In this document: positions 63,561-64,000 of the stretch, piece after piece
Layout of the letters: every line of letters begins with the position of its first letter
Numbering within the stretch: the stretch's first letter is position 1
Assembly (NCBI RefSeq): GCF_963678635.1
Contig: NC_087065.1
Location: forward strand, 27,979,254 to 28,043,253
From: Symsagittifera roscoffensis
Lineage: Eukaryota; Xenacoelomorpha; Acoela; Convolutidae
DNA: 64,000 nt
Direction: 5' to 3'
The notes under the pieces: model-generated
Told to the model about the DNA's origin: nothing
The model's input: only the letters and a program-made list of their open reading frames with translations
Database searches by the model: none
Translations under genes and position numbers: made by a program

Positions 63561-64000
63561 CTATTCCAGCTGGCAAGTAAAATTTTGTTGAAACTGAGCA
63601 ACTTTTAGAGCAATACCTAAGTGAATCAACTGTTTTTGGGTTAAATCAATAAGTAAATGGCCATAAGGAACGGATGTTGCATCTTGATACCACTCAATCA
63701 ATTGAGATCCTAGACCTAGTTGTTGACTTAATGTATTGATTTGTATAACATCCTTCGGCGACATGAACAAGACTGTGTGTGTATTTTGTAACTCTACACC
63801 TCTTCCTAATTTGCTTCGATGAAATAAAATGTGTTTGATGTATTTTGTATTCGGTCCCCTGTGTCTCCCAGCAGTCGCAATTTTTACAAATTGTTTGGAA
63901 ATTGAAATTTCTTCACAAGAATAATCAAATATAAGCAAATACTTAGTCCCGTTTTTGGGATATACTCCTTGTATAAATTTAAGTTATTTTCTTTGCATTT
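63561..64000 (-). pseudogene. A32-type packaging ATPase of Mav2, C-terminal part at window edge
   Basis: Walker B is MLIFDYSCEE (second acidic residue changed from DD to DY). KIATAGRHRGPNTKYIKHIL, NTHTVLFMSPKD and YGHLLIDLTQKQL match Mav1 ATAGRHKN, THLILFKSPRD and FGHLLIDLDPK. The Walker A half would lie beyond 64,000. The D-to-Y change at Walker B suggests loss of activity. Confidence 0.8.

Larger units (their letters stand above)
57832..64000 (-). mobile_element. Second Maverick, Mav2, 3' portion (continues beyond window)
   Basis: Minus-strand gene order is ATPase, unknown protein, integrase, penton, core, capsid, small gene, protease, the same as the right half of Mav1 but with strongly diverged proteins. 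The terminal segment (CCCTCAGGTTATCTGGGG, ATGGGATATCAGGGGAATCT) matches those in the array units. Every gene has at least one break. The other end and TIR lie outside the window. Confidence 0.8.

Overview
This is an AT-rich window from a eukaryotic genome, most likely an invertebrate animal. It holds spliceosomal-type introns with GT...AG signals, a Ty3/Gypsy-like LTR retroelement, large foldback palindromes, and Maverick/Polinton (adintovirus-like) elements. I see no host gene, tRNA, rRNA or CRISPR array. The species cannot be named from the sequence.

Layout. (1) 1-6.1 kb: non-coding, with a C-rich minisatellite, a short hairpin and fragments of a palindromic repeat family. (2) 6.1-19.4 kb: a decayed Gypsy-type element on the minus strand. 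It has a 3' LTR with a polypurine tract at 6.2-6.5 kb, then (reading leftward from gag) gag, CCHC nucleocapsid, retropepsin, RT, RNase H and integrase. A 5,588-bp segment (8,209-13,796), including flanking non-element DNA, is repeated in tandem (13,797-19,384). (3) 19.5-24.5 kb: two foldback elements, one of them a palindrome of about 2.2 kb. (4) 24.5-31.8 kb, resuming at 55.6-57.8 kb: a tandem array with a period of about 3.6 kb. Each unit carries the same truncated 3' end of a Maverick (capsid C-terminus, a small spliced membrane/Cys-rich gene, adenain-like protease) plus half a foldback element. (5) 31,826-55,622: a 23.8-kb Maverick ('Mav1') with terminal inverted repeats of about 390 bp, inserted inside the third array unit. 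The uninterrupted sequence survives in the neighbouring units. (6) 57.8-64 kb: a second, diverged and degraded Maverick ('Mav2') on the minus strand, running off the window. It is the source type of the array units.

Mav1 reads leftward for a protein-primed family-B DNA polymerase (three N-terminal C2H2 fingers, a 460-bp intron, a long acidic C-terminal tail) and for a protein with a nuclear localisation signal. It reads rightward for a possible ssDNA-binding protein, a candidate HUH-nuclease-like protein, an exonuclease-like protein, several unknown small proteins, a membrane protein, packaging ATPase, integrase, penton-like minor capsid, basic core protein, major capsid and protease. A segment of about 5.8 kb (or 7 kb undeleted) spanning the polymerase and its neighbours is tandemly duplicated within the element, and the two copies have suffered different deletions. 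Polymerase, ATPase and integrase are broken, while penton, core, major capsid and protease reading frames are all open. The Mav1 TIRs carry an iteron-like array of GATCCCA-type motifs next to a long G tract, which is the most intriguing regulatory signal in the window.

All identifications rest on reading motifs by eye. No database search was possible.
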